DNA of 64,000 nucleotides from Saccopteryx bilineata (taxonomy: Eukaryota > Chordata > Mammalia > Chiroptera > Emballonuridae), in NCBI RefSeq assembly GCF_036850765.1, contig NC_089491.1, forward strand, positions 129,572,266 through 129,636,265, written 5' to 3'. A model generated the notes under the pieces. It searched no databases. It saw nothing but the letters and a program-made list of their open reading frames with translations, and had not been told where the DNA came from. Below, piece by piece: positions 45,060 to 55,000 of the stretch (position 1 is the stretch's first letter; each line of letters opens with the position of its first letter). The translations under genes were made by a program, and so were the position numbers.

Positions 45060-46327
45060 TTCCACCTCCTTAGGGTTGCTCGCCTCATAATCTATGTAAC
45101 AGGTATCTTCCACAATAGTCCCTGTGCAAGGAGTGAGGTACATTACATAAACAAACATACTACAACAACAGCACAAGTTATACAATAATTACAAAGGTGC
45201 CCTTCTCAATGTCTTCCCGAGCACTCTGCCTAGAGAATTAACTAGAGTCCCATCTCTAGCTCCCTATCGTAGGTAGGAGGGCCTATATAGTCCAGGGCTA
45301 TGTCTACTGAAGACAGTGCTTGGTGCATCCCTGCAACTGGCTGAAAGCAGCTTCCCGGTGCAGAAGGACCCCTACAGGTACTGCCGGCCCCCTAAAAGGT
45401 CCCTTATACTGTCCACAAATGGCATGTCCATCCATCAAGGAAGACATTGCCCTTCTCTGACCATAGCACAAAAGTCCATTATGCCATTCAATGATCATTC
45501 CATGACCGACAGCCAGCTGTCTGTGAAGATCACCAAGGCAAAGGTCCATTAAGGCAACTAGCCATACAGATCTTTATTAACAGACCTCAGCACCTTTCCA
45601 CAAGCACTCTGTCCATTGCCACAAGCCCCATCCAAACCCCTCAGCAAGCTTACAGGGCTTCGTGCAGTGAAACACTTCAAGGCCTGTGCTGCCTTGACAG
45701 TTCTCTTAGATGCAAAAAAAAAAAAAAAAAAGGAAAGAAAGAAAAAAGTGCCTATTATCATCTAATTTATTATCTAATGCCAACATCTGCTGCACATTAG
45801 AAGGGGACAGTGGATTGCCAATTTCACATGACCCCTCCAGCCTCTGCCCATCCCTGTTAGATGGGTCTTTCAGCCTTCCTTCTATGATAGAGGGAATGAT
45901 CCAAACTGGGACAACAGGTCTTGGGCATCTTCCTCTCCCTCAAGTGTCTCCAACAAGTAATCCTGCAACCCAAACACCAGCCATTATTTTGGCAACTTCT
46001 GGGGCAGCCCACTTCCCCCAATTTTTCAGAAGCTGGAAACTCTGTTCTAGCTCAAGCAGCCATTAAAGCTCTAACAGGACTTTATTAGACCTGCATTGAA
46101 TTTCTCTCTATCTGCCCTGGCCACAATAAAATCTACCTACATTTGTGTTTGGGTAACCTTTGCAGGTCCATTTCGCTTGCTAGTTGGGGGGGGGGGGGGC
46201 TGCATAGGCAACAGCCTGCACAGCCTTATGGTTCTATGTAGTCTTCAGCTCCCCAAATCTGCCACAATCTGTGTAACTGCGTTGATGGGCTGCCCCACAT
46301 AGGGGCTCAAGATAGCCACTATTGACC
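45060..46327 (-). pseudogene. Outer ERV 3' internal part, unidentified remnant
   Basis: The minus-strand frames at 45304-45549 (81 codons) and around 45558-45761 align with plus-strand text at 49912-50115 and 49800-49870 of the inner copy (shared blocks such as GxIIExxNG and DGHxxxGQY). I do not recognise a family. Its position next to the polypurine tract is where pol, env or accessory sequence would lie in a complete provirus. A homopolymer of about 18 A on the plus strand (45714-45731) breaks it. Non-functional. Confidence 0.5.
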
Positions 46328-46676
46328 TGTTGGGAAAACAGCTATGTTAGGCTTGCTTGCTGGTTTACCAGAAGCAAGCACTTAGCACAATGGGTGTGTG
46401 AGCACATGGCCACACCATGTGTGCATAGCCTATGTAAGCCTATGGGTGCTTGCCCTCAGGGCAGTGGATGGCAGATTGCTGATTACCTGCCTGCCACTGT
46501 GAAGGTCATTTTTCTGTTCATTTGCCTGAGAAGCAGTTTTTCTCCTGCTTGTTTGCTCATCTGCTGTTATAAGACTCTATTAAATGGGAATGGCTCAATA
46601 GTTATAACTCTGCAGTTTCTCTACCATCTTCCTAAAACCAATGTGGATCTCCTTAGCCTCAGTCACTGGCATTACA
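46328..46676 (+). repeat. 5' LTR of the inner ERV
   Basis: 349 bp, TGTTGGGAAAACAGC...CACTGGCATTACA. A polyadenylation-like TATTAAATGGGAATGGC lies near 46578. It is the same length as the 3' LTR at 50393, with visible substitutions between the two. Confidence 0.92.
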
Positions 46677-46678
46677 TC

Positions 46679-46697
46679 TGGTATAGTGGGTAGGATT
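46679..46697 (+). promoter_or_regulatory. Primer binding site of the inner ERV, serine-tRNA-like
   Basis: TGGTATAGTGGGTAGGATT starts two bases after the 5' LTR. It is a decayed version of the complement of tRNA-Ser(UCN), better preserved at 35392. Confidence 0.55.
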
Positions 46698-46819
46698 AAG
46701 ATCCGATCTCTATGGAGCTGCCAACACTCTTGAAGGGTGGGAGAGAGGAGAGAGGAGTGGTCATTGTTCTCCAGTGTATAGTTCCCCATGACTGTCCTTT
46801 ATGGGGCCATGGGCTTGGT

Positions 46820-47400
46820 GGTTTTATAGCCCCGGAGAAAGAGTTGCAGATTCGAGAACTGCAGGTCAGGCTATAGGCTGAGAACCAGCGACAGTGTGAA
46901 CTAGAGCAGGTGCTGGAGAAGGAGGCTGACCAGGTTCCAAAGCTGCAGTGTGAGATGCAGGCTGAGCACCAGCGGCACCTGAAACTGGAACAATCTCTGG
47001 AGAAGAAATTACGGGTTCTCAAGTTGCAATTTGCCCTGAAGTTCAACATTGGCAGTGACAGTTGTTAGAGAAACAACTGCAGTTTAAGAGCTCAAGATTC
47101 AGCTTCAGGCCAAGAGCTGGCAACCACAGGAGCCGAAACAGTTGACAAAAAAGGAACAACATTCGTGCCAGTGGAGTGGCTCTGAATTGGCAGGAGCAGG
47201 CATTTCCAACTCCTCGTCTTTTGAGAAGTAGGTTTGGGCTGAAATTGCTGTCTGTAGACTCAGAGCCCAGCCAGTGGTCATCCAGAAGGTAAAAACTCAG
47301 CAGCCAAAGGTGCCTCAGGTTCAGCACAACCCCCTCCACAGGTAGTGGAGCACTCTGTGACCTGGCCCTATACCCAGGCAGAGCTGATGGAGTTGGGGAC
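46820..47400 (+). pseudogene. ERV gag-like region with coiled-coil units
   Basis: Two clear tandem units, 46835-46915 (81 bp) and 46916-46999 (84 bp), and a partial third from 47000 each encode 27-28 residues of the plan EK..L..V..LQ...AE.QR...LEQ.L. That is a long amphipathic helix suited to a coiled coil. An in-frame stop lies in the first unit and frameshifts follow. By position (after the primer binding site) it is gag-like. The minus-strand frames over it are shadows. A non-functional remnant. Confidence 0.65.
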
Positions 47401-47916
47401 ACAATTTAGGCAGAAACCCACTGAGCCCCTGGCCACCTGCTTGTTGTGGTTGTGGACCTAGGGGGTGGATGGCATCATGCTCTCTGGAACAGAGAAGAAG
47501 AAATTGACCACCATTACCATGCACTCCTCCTTGAGGCAGCATCTTCAGAACTGCCATGACAACCCAGGAAACCATACCCTATTAGAATGAGTGATGGCTG
47601 CCATTCATACAGCCTGGCAGAATTCTTGGGGCTTGCCAGGGGCAGTGAGCTGGTGGCAATAATATACAGAGTTTCCCCAGGTCCTTCAGGAACTAGGTAC
47701 GAAAAATGCTGCTTTCATCGTGACATCACATGAGCCAGATGAGGAAGTGTTTATGGCAGGGATAAGGGATCTTATTCTCTGTAGCACCATGTCAGCCCCT
47801 TTTGGGTCACTAGTAGCTATCTTGGGCTCCTATGTGGGAAGCCCATCAACACAGTTACACAAATGGTTACAGATTTGGGGGAGCTGGAGACAATACAGAA
47901 TTATAAAGCTGTGAAA
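47401..47916 (+). pseudogene. ERV gag-like region, downstream part
   Basis: The text after the coiled-coil block reads, with stops, through IMLSGTE, TMHSSLRQ, NCHDN, GNHTLLE and PDEEVFMAGIRD. The same order is seen inverted at 50760-51110 in the outer ERV and partly at 36480-36570. No major-homology or zinc-knuckle motif is obvious, so the exact gag subdomain is not assigned. It is broken by several stops. Confidence 0.55.
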
Positions 47917-47924
47917 TCTGCTGC

Positions 47925-48552
47925 CAGAGGCGGATTAAAGTTGGTTGAGGTCCTGGGTACAGAAAAAATATTGGGCCCCTTAAAAAAAAAGGAAAAGAAA
48001 AATACATGTTAACCGTATTTTTAAATAAATAAATATTATATAGTATTAATCAAGGGTCCCCAAACTACGGCCCACGGGCTACATGTGGCCCTCTGAGGCC
48101 ATTTATCCGGCCCTCTAGGCACTTTCAGAAGGGGCACCTCTTTCATTGGTGGTCAGTGAGAGGAGCACATTGACCATCTCATTAGCCAAAGGCAGGCCCA
48201 TAGTTCCCATTGAAATACTGGTCAGTTTGATTTAAATTTACTTGTTCTTTATTTTAAATATTGTATTTGTTCCCATTTTGTTTTTTTACTTTAAAATAAG
48301 ATATGTGCAGTGTGCATAGAAATTTGTTCATAGTTTTTTTTTTATAGTCCGGCCCTCCAACGGTCTGAGGGACAGTGAACTGACCCCCTGTGTAAAAAGT
48401 TTGGGGACCCCTGCTATTAATGTTAAAATTGTACGTATGAAACCAAACTTGGTGCCATTAGAAAAAAGTGTAAAGTTAGGGTTTTTCAGGGCCCTTCAGA
48501 AGTTGGGGCCCAGAGCATGCACCCAGAGTACCCACCATTAAATCTACCTCTG
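47925..48552 (+). mobile_element. Non-autonomous hAT element, CAGAGGCGGATTAA family
   Basis: The ends CAGAGGCGGATTAA and TTAAATCTACCTCTG are inverted repeats. The target duplication TCTGCTGC is exact at 47917-47924 and 48553-48560, inside the inner ERV. A second hAT (48051-48413) is inserted within it. Without that the element is about 265 bp and encodes nothing. Confidence 0.93.
48051..48413 (-). mobile_element. hAT element, CAGGGGTCCCC family, nested in another hAT
   Basis: It begins CAAGGGTCCCCAAACTACGG and ends AAAGTTTGGGGACCCCTG, opposite in orientation to the copies at 252 and 58419. The target duplications GTATTAAT (48043-48050) and CTATTAAT (48414-48421) have one mismatch. Confidence 0.92.
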
Positions 48553-48599
48553 TCTGCTGCCCCCTGACAAACAAGAGAAACAGGTTTATAAAGGCTACC

Positions 48600-49042
48600 C
48601 GATCACAGATGTGGGTAGATTTGATTGTGGCCAGGACAGATAAGGGAGAAATTAGATGGCAGGTCTAATAAAGTCCTTTAGAGCTTTGGTGGCAGCTTAA
48701 ACCACAAGGAGTTTCAACCACTGGAAAAGCAGGAAAAGCAGGTAACCCCAGCAGCTGCCAAGAAAATGGCTGGTGTTCATTTTGCACTGTTGCAGGATTA
48801 CTTGATGAAGACAGCTGAGGGAAAGGAAGATCCCTCATGACCTGTTATCCCAGTTTGAATAGAAGGAAGGCTGAGAGACCAATCCAACAGGGACAGGCGG
48901 GAGGCTGGAGAGCCCATGTGAAATTGGCAATCCACTGGTCCCCTCCTAATGTGCAGCAGCTGTTGGCATTAGAAGATAATAGGTGCTTTTCTGCAGCAGC
49001 AGCAGCAGCAGAAGCAACAACTAAGAGAACTGTCAAGGCTGC
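48600..49042 (+). pseudogene. ERV internal remnant with CAG-repeat run
   Basis: GTGGGTAGATTTGATTGTGG and following text match, inverted, the outer ERV at about 46020-46150. Open frame 48837-49112 reads through a (CAG)n stretch at 48992-49014 and AACTAAGAGAACTGTCAAGG before the solo LTR interrupts it; the outer copy has a long A run at the corresponding place instead. Family not identified. No recognised domain. Confidence 0.45.
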
Positions 49043-49757
49043 CTGTTGGGCAGATAAAATGTATTATGCTCACTTTGTTAAAGATAACACGAGGAGGCCA
49101 TCACCCAGGTGATATTAATGTGTGTTGGGGTGGGCTAAAGGCAGGCAGATTCCTTGTAGCCTGGGGCTTGGTTTTGGGATTAAGCCTTTCCTACCCTTTT
49201 TGCTGTGGGGCGGTACAATCAAATCATGCCTCAGAGAAGTGACTTTGTATTAGAGACTACCCTATTTTGTATATTGGATTAAAGGTTGTGAAGCTACACT
49301 ATAAAATGGGGGCAGAACGGGACTTGGTTCTTGGTTCCTGAGGTTAGCATGAGAGAGCAGAGAGAGTAGAGCCAGCAGCGGAAGGAGGCCACGTGGAGAA
49401 GGCCAGGAAAGGCAGCCAAGATGGTGGAGTGCTGAGTGAGATGCCAGTTTGTACAGAGTTTGTATCTGGGATAGGGAAGGAGATGGGGAACTGAGGAGAA
49501 TAAGGCTGGTGAGCTAGAAACCTTTGATTCTAGGAAACTCGGATAAATCAGTAGCTTTGTGAGCACTGAATGTGAGTGGCTTTTGGAGCCCAGTGTGTGT
49601 TTTTACTTGCCCGCCAGGGGCAAGCTAGGATTAAAGACTATGGCCTACCAGTTTTTGGCTCCATTGTTTCTTTACCGACTGTCCGAATCCAATGCGAACC
49701 TGCATGGGCCTGGCTGCTCTGATGCTGGCTCTGGCCGTGGCTTCTGGCTTTACAAAG
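49043..49757 (+). mobile_element. Solo LTR type 'a' inside the inner ERV
   Basis: It begins TGTTGGGCAGATAAAATGTA and ends GGCTTCTGGCTTTACA, like the LTRs at 36935 and 39145. The flanks CTGCC and AAGCC are an imperfect 5-bp duplication. The outer ERV copy has continuous sequence at the corresponding place (AAGGCAGCAC region near 45685), which supports a true insertion. Confidence 0.85.
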
Positions 49758-50392
49758 CCCATACCTTGAATGTGTTTGATTCCACCACGTTCTGTGAGCT
49801 TGGACTTCTGAGGGGTTTGGATGGGGCTTGTGGCAACAGAGCACTTTGGAAAGGTGCTGAGGTCTGCTAATAAAGAGCTGTGTGGCTAGTTGCCTGTAAT
49901 GGACCTTTACCTTGGTGATTTGCACAGGCAGCTGGGCTGTCTATCATGGACTGATTATTGAGCTGTATAATGGACCCTTGGACTGTGACCAGTCAGGTGC
50001 ACTGGCTCCCTTGCTGGATGGACACACTGCTTCTGGACAGTACTATAAGAGACCTTGTAGGGGGACTGTGGCACCGGTGGGTGCCCTCTTGCACTGGGAA
50101 ACTGCTCCCATTTAGTTGCAGAGGTGCACCAGGAACACTTACGATTTCAGTAGACATAGCCCTGGACTATACAGGCCCTCCCATCTACTGTGGGGTAGAG
50201 GGGCAGTGGTGGCCCTCCAGCTAACTTTCTGGACAGAGTGCTCAGGGAGACATTGTGAAGGGCTCCTTTGTAATTGTTGTGATTATTGTGCTGTTGCTGT
50301 AGTATTTAAAGTACTTCACTCCTCACAGAAAAACCATCACAAAAGATATCTGTCATGTAGATTGTGAAGTAAGCAACCCTAAAGGGGTGGAA
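49758..50392 (+). pseudogene. Inner ERV 3' internal part, unidentified
   Basis: The frames at 49912-50115 and 50116-50367 correspond to the inverted outer copy at 45304-45549. I recognise no enzyme or envelope motif. The segment ends in AAAGGGGTGGAA, the polypurine tract next to the 3' LTR. A last stretch (50260-50340) is Val/Leu/Cys-rich in one frame and could be a decayed membrane segment, but that is a guess. Confidence 0.45.
50377..50392 (+). promoter_or_regulatory. Polypurine tract of the inner ERV
   Basis: AAAGGGGTGGAA lies immediately before the TG of the 3' LTR, in the position of the plus-strand primer of retroviruses. The outer ERV has an equivalent tract at 45060-45076 on the minus strand. 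Confidence 0.8.
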
Positions 50393-50741
50393 TGTTGGGG
50401 AAATGGCTGTTAGGCTTGCTCGTTGGTTTACTGGCTGCAAACACTTAGCACAATTAGAGTATGATCACATGGCCACACCACCTGTGCATAGCCTATGTAA
50501 GGCTATGGGTGCTTGCCCCCAGGGTAGTGGATGGCGGATTGCCAATTGCCTGCCCACCACTGTGAGGGACCATTGTGTTGTTCATTTGCTTGAGAAGTGG
50601 ATTTTCCCCGGCCTGCTTGCTCATTTGCAGTTGTGAGACCCTATTAAACAGGAAAGGCCCAACACTTTCTGGCTACACAGTTTTTCTCCCATCTGCCTGA
50701 ATCCAATGTGGACTTTCCTGGCCCCAGTCACTGGCATTACA
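50393..50741 (+). repeat. 3' LTR of the inner ERV
   Basis: 349 bp, TGTTGGGGAAATGGCTGTTAGG...GGCATTACA, homologous end to end with the 5' LTR at 46328. CACTTTCTGGCTACACAGTT and TGCCTGAATCCAATG show distant kinship with the U5 of the 'a' and 'b' LTRs. Confidence 0.92.
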
Positions 50742-51646
50742 TGAACCCAAAAGGGCTGACAGGGAGCTATAGAGAATGAATGAGTCCCTCATCCCTGCCA
50801 TAACCACTTCCTCATCTGGCCCATGGGACCTCAGGTTGAAAGCGGTATTCTTCATACCTAGTTCCTGAATGACCTGGGGCTGCTCTGTATACTATTGCAA
50901 CCAACTCACTGCCGCCAACAAGTCCTCAACATTCTGCCAGATGGTATGAATGGCAGCCATCACCCATTCTAATAAGGTATGGTTTCCCAGGTTGTCATGG
51001 CAGTTCTGAAGACTCTGCCTCAAGGAGGAGTGCATGGTAATGGTGACCGATTTCTCCATCTCTGTTCCAGAGAGAATGATGCCACCTGCCCCTAAGTCCC
51101 ACCACCACAGCAAACAGGCTGCCAGGAGCTCGATGGGTTTCTGTCTGAATTGGCTCCCAACTCCATCAGCTCTGCCTGATGATATAGGGCCAGACCACAG
51201 AGTGCTCCACTACCTGTGGTGCAGGTTGTGCCTGCCCCTGAGGGACTCTTGGATGCTGGATTTTTACCTTCTGGGTGACCACCTACTGGGCTCTGAGTCT
51301 GCCAACGGCAGTTTTATCCCAAACCTTTGTTTCTCCAACAACTGTCACTGTCAATGTTCAGCTTCTAGAGAAAACTGCAGCTCGCAAAAGAGGTTGGCCT
51401 CCTTCTCCAGCATCTGCTGCAGCTCCTGCTGCTGTCAGCGCTCAGTCAGCAGCTCATCCTGGAGGACTTGAGCTCAGGTGGTCTCTTGCATGGAGCTTTC
51501 AGTTTCTGATCACAGGTTTGTAAAAAACACCCAGCCCATGGCCCCTAAAAGGACAGCCACAGGGAACAGCCACTGCTCTATCCCACCTTTCAAGGGTGTC
51601 ATGGGCTCCATATCGATTTGATCCGAATCCTGCTCACAGTGTCAGC
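50742..51646 (-). pseudogene. Outer ERV gag-like part, truncated by the inner ERV
   Basis: On the minus strand it runs from the serine-tRNA-like site near 51646 (AGCAGGATTCGGATC), through a coiled-coil block around 51350-51480, to the segment with IILSGTE, TMHSSLRQ, NCHDN and LEW (50892-51113) and a PDEEVVMAG segment (50800). The inner ERV cuts it at 50746. Several stops. The plus-strand frames (for example 51034-51471) are shadows. Confidence 0.6.
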
Positions 51647-51994
51647 TGTAATGCCAGTGGTCATGGCCAGGCAGGTCCATACTGGATTAGGGCAGACAGT
51701 AGAGAAACTGTGGAGTCAGAAAATATTGAGCCATTTCCATTTAATAGATTCTTGCAAGGACAGACGAGCAAGCAGGCAGGGAAAACCGCTTCTTCAGCAA
51801 ACAAAAAGCGAAATGGCCCCTCACACAGTGGCAGGCAGGCAATCTGCCATCTGCCTTCTACCTCGAGGGCAAGCACCGATAGCCTTACATAGACTATACA
51901 CATGTGAAGTTGCCACATGCTCACGCACTAATTAGGCAAAGTGCTTACAGCCAGTAAACCAGCAAGCAAGCCTAACACAGCTGTTTTCCCCACA
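51647..51994 (-). repeat. 5' LTR of the outer ERV
   Basis: 348 bp on the minus strand, beginning TGTGGGGAAAACAGCTGTG and ending CACTGGCATTACA. Homologous end to end with 44720-45059. Confidence 0.92.
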
Positions 51995-52021
51995 GTGTTC
52001 AATAAAAGTTTCTTAATTTTA

Positions 52022-55000
52022 TTTATTATTTTTTAAATAAATTTTTATTAATGTAATGGGATGACATTAATAAATCAGGGTACATATATTCAAAGAAAAC
52101 ATGTCTAGGTTATTTTGTCATTAAATTATGTTGCATACCCCTCGCCCAAAGTCAGATTGTCCTCCGCCACCCTCTATCTAGTTCTCTGTGCCCCTCTCCC
52201 TCTCCCTAACTCTCTCCCTCCCTCCCTCCCATGCCCTCCCTCCTCCCACCCCTGGTAACCACCACACTCTTGTCCATGTCTCTTAGTCTCGTTTTTATGT
52301 TCCACCAATGTATGGAATCATGTAGTTCTTGTTTTTTTCTGATTTACTTATTTCACTCCTTATAATGTTATCAAGATCCCACCATTTTGCTATAAATGAT
52401 CTGATGTCATCATTTCTTATGGCTGAGTAGTATTCCATAGTGTATATGTGCCACATCTTCTTTATCCAGTCTTCTATTGAAGGGCTTTTTGGTTGTTTCC
52501 ATGTCTTGGCCACTGTGAACAGTGCTGCAATGAACATGGGGCTACATGTGTCTTCACGTATCAATGTTTCTGAGTTTTGGGGTACATACCCAGTAGAAGG
52601 ATTGCTGGGTCATAAGGTAGTTCTATCTTCAGTTTTTTGAGGAATCACCATACTTTCCTCCATAATGGTTGTACTACTTTACAGTCCCACCAACAGTGAA
52701 TGAGGGTTCCTTTTTCTCCACAGCCTCTCCAACATTTGCTATTACCTGTCTTGTTGATAATAGCTAATCTAACAGGGGTGAGGTGGTATCTCATTGTAGT
52801 TTTGATTTGCATTTCTCTAATAACTAATGAAGCTGAGCATCTTTTCATATATCTGTTGGCCATTTGTATCTCTTCCTGGGAGAAGTGTCTGTTCATGTCC
52901 TCTTCCCATTTTTTTATTGGATTGTTGGTTTGTTTGTTGTTGAGTTTTATGAGTTCTTTGTAAATTTTGGATATTAGGCCCTTATCTGAGCTGTTGTTTG
53001 AAAATATCATTTCCCATTTAGTTGGCTGTCTGTTTATTTTGATATCAGTTTCTCTTGCTGAGCAAAAACTTTTTATTCTGATGTAGTCCCATTCATTTAT
53101 CTTTGCCTTCACTTCTCTTGCCATTGGAGTCAAGTTCATAAAATGTTCTTTAAGACCCAGGTCCATGATTTTAGTACCTATGTCTTCTTCTATGTACTTT
53201 ATTGTTTCAGGTCTTATATTTAGGTCTTTGATCCATTTTGAATTAATTTTAGTACACGGGGACAGGCTGTAGTCGAGTTTCATTCTTTTGCATGTGGCTT
53301 TCCAGTTTTCCCAACACCATTTGTTGAAAAGGCTTTCTTTTCTCCATTGTGTGTTGTTGGCCCCTTTATCAAAGATTATTTGACCATATATATGTGGTTT
53401 TATTTCTGGGCTTTCTATTCTGTTCCATTGGTCTGAGTGTCTATTTTTCTGCCAATACCATGCTGTTTTGATTATCGTGGCCCTATAATATAGTTTAAAG
53501 TCAGGTATTGTAATGCCCCCAGCTTCATTCTTTTTCCTTAGGATTGTTTTGGCTATTCAGGGTTTTTTATAGTTCCATATAAATCTGATGATTTTTTGTT
53601 CCATTTATTTAAAAAATCTCATAGGAATTTTGATGGGAATTGCATTAAATTTGTATATTGCTTTGGGTAATATGGCCATTTTGATTATATTTATTCTTCC
53701 TATCCAAGAACAAGGAATATTTTTCCATCTCATTGTATCTTTTTCGATTTCCCTTAACAATGCTTCGTAATTTTCATTATATAGGTCCTTTACATTCTTT
53801 GTTATGTTTATTCCTAGGTATTTTATTTTTTTTGTTGCAATCGTGAAGGGGATTATTTTTTTGAGTTGGTTTTCTAATATTTCATTGTTGGCATATAGAA
53901 AGGCTATGGACTTTTGTATGTTAATTTTATATCCTGCGACCTTACTGTATTGGTTTATTGTTTCTAATAATCTTTTTGTGGAGTCCTTCGGGTTTTCGAT
54001 GTATAGGATCATATCATCAGCAAAAAGTGATACCTTTACTTCTTCTTTTCCGATATGGATGCCTTTTATTTCTTTGTCTTGTCTGATTGCTCTGGCCAGA
54101 ACTTCTAGCACCACGTTAAATAAGAGTGGAGAGAGTGGACAACCCTGTCTTGTTCCTGATTTAAGGTAGAAAGTCCTCAGTTTTATGCCGTTTAATAGGA
54201 TGTTGGCTGATGGTTTATCATATATGGCCTTTATCATGTTGAGATATTTTCCTTCTATACCCATTTTGTTGAGAGTCTTAAACATAAAATTGTGTTGTAT
54301 TTTATCAAAAGCCTTTTCTGCATCTATTGATAAGATCATGTGGTTTTTGTTCTTTGTTTTGTTGATATGGTGTATTACGTTAACCGTTTTGCGTATGTTG
54401 AACCATCCTTGAGATTCTGGGATGAATCCCACTTGATCATGATGTATTATTTTTTTAATATGTTGTTGTATTCGGTTTGCCAGTATTTTGTTTAGTATTT
54501 TAGCATCTGTATTCATTAGAGATATTGGTCTGTAGTTTTCTTTCTTTGTGCCATCCTTGCCAGGTTTTGGTATGAGGGTTATGTTGGCCTCATAAAATGT
54601 GTTTGGAAGTATTGCTTCTTCTTCAATTTTTTGGAAGACTTTCAGTAGAATAGGAACCAAGTCTTCTTTGAATGTTTGGTAGAATTCACTAGTATAACCG
54701 TCTGGGCCTGGACTTTTATTTTTGAGGAGGTTTTTAATAGTTTTTTCTATTTCCTCCCTGCTGATTGGTCTGTTTAGGCTTTCTGCTTCTTCATGACTCA
54801 GTCTAGGAAGGTTGTACTGTTCTAGGAATTTATCCATTTCTTCTAGATTGTTGTATTTGGAGGCATATAATTTTTCATAGTATTCTACAATAATTCTTTG
54901 TATATCTATGATGTCTGTGGTGATCTCTCCTCTTTCATTTTGGATTTTATTTATTTGAGTCCTGTGCCTTTTTTCCTTGGTGAGTCTTGCCAAGGGTTTG

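Larger units (their letters stand above)
46328..50741 (+). mobile_element. Inner ERV of the self-nested pair (plus strand)
   Basis: 5' LTR 46328-46676 and 3' LTR 50393-50741, each 349 bp, start TGTTGGG and end GGCATTACA. The target duplication TGACC (46323-46327) versus TGAAC (50742-50746) lies in the outer ERV; removing the insert restores outer-ERV text that matches the inner copy's own gag-like region at about 47795-47830. The primer binding site starts at 46679 and the polypurine tract is 50377-50392. The interior contains two nested hAT elements and a solo LTR. Corrected for these it is about 2.4 kb and has no polymerase region. Confidence 0.95.
44720..51994 (-). mobile_element. Outer ERV of a self-nested pair (minus strand)
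   Basis: 5' LTR at 51647-51994 and 3' LTR at 44720-45059, both reading on the minus strand. The exact 5-bp target duplication GTGTT lies at 44715-44719 and 51995-51999. The interior is split by a plus-strand copy of the same family: 50742-51646 is the 5' (gag-like) part and 45060-46327 the 3' part, together about 2.2 kb. A polypurine tract (inverse of TTCCACCTCCTTAGGG) abuts the 3' LTR. No polymerase motif is visible, so it is non-autonomous. Confidence 0.93.

Noticed and set aside
47043..47402. 119-codon minus-strand frame rich in Leu, Ser and Cys
   Set aside because: Antisense of the ERV gag-like region; the sense strand is set by the LTRs, primer site and polypurine tract.
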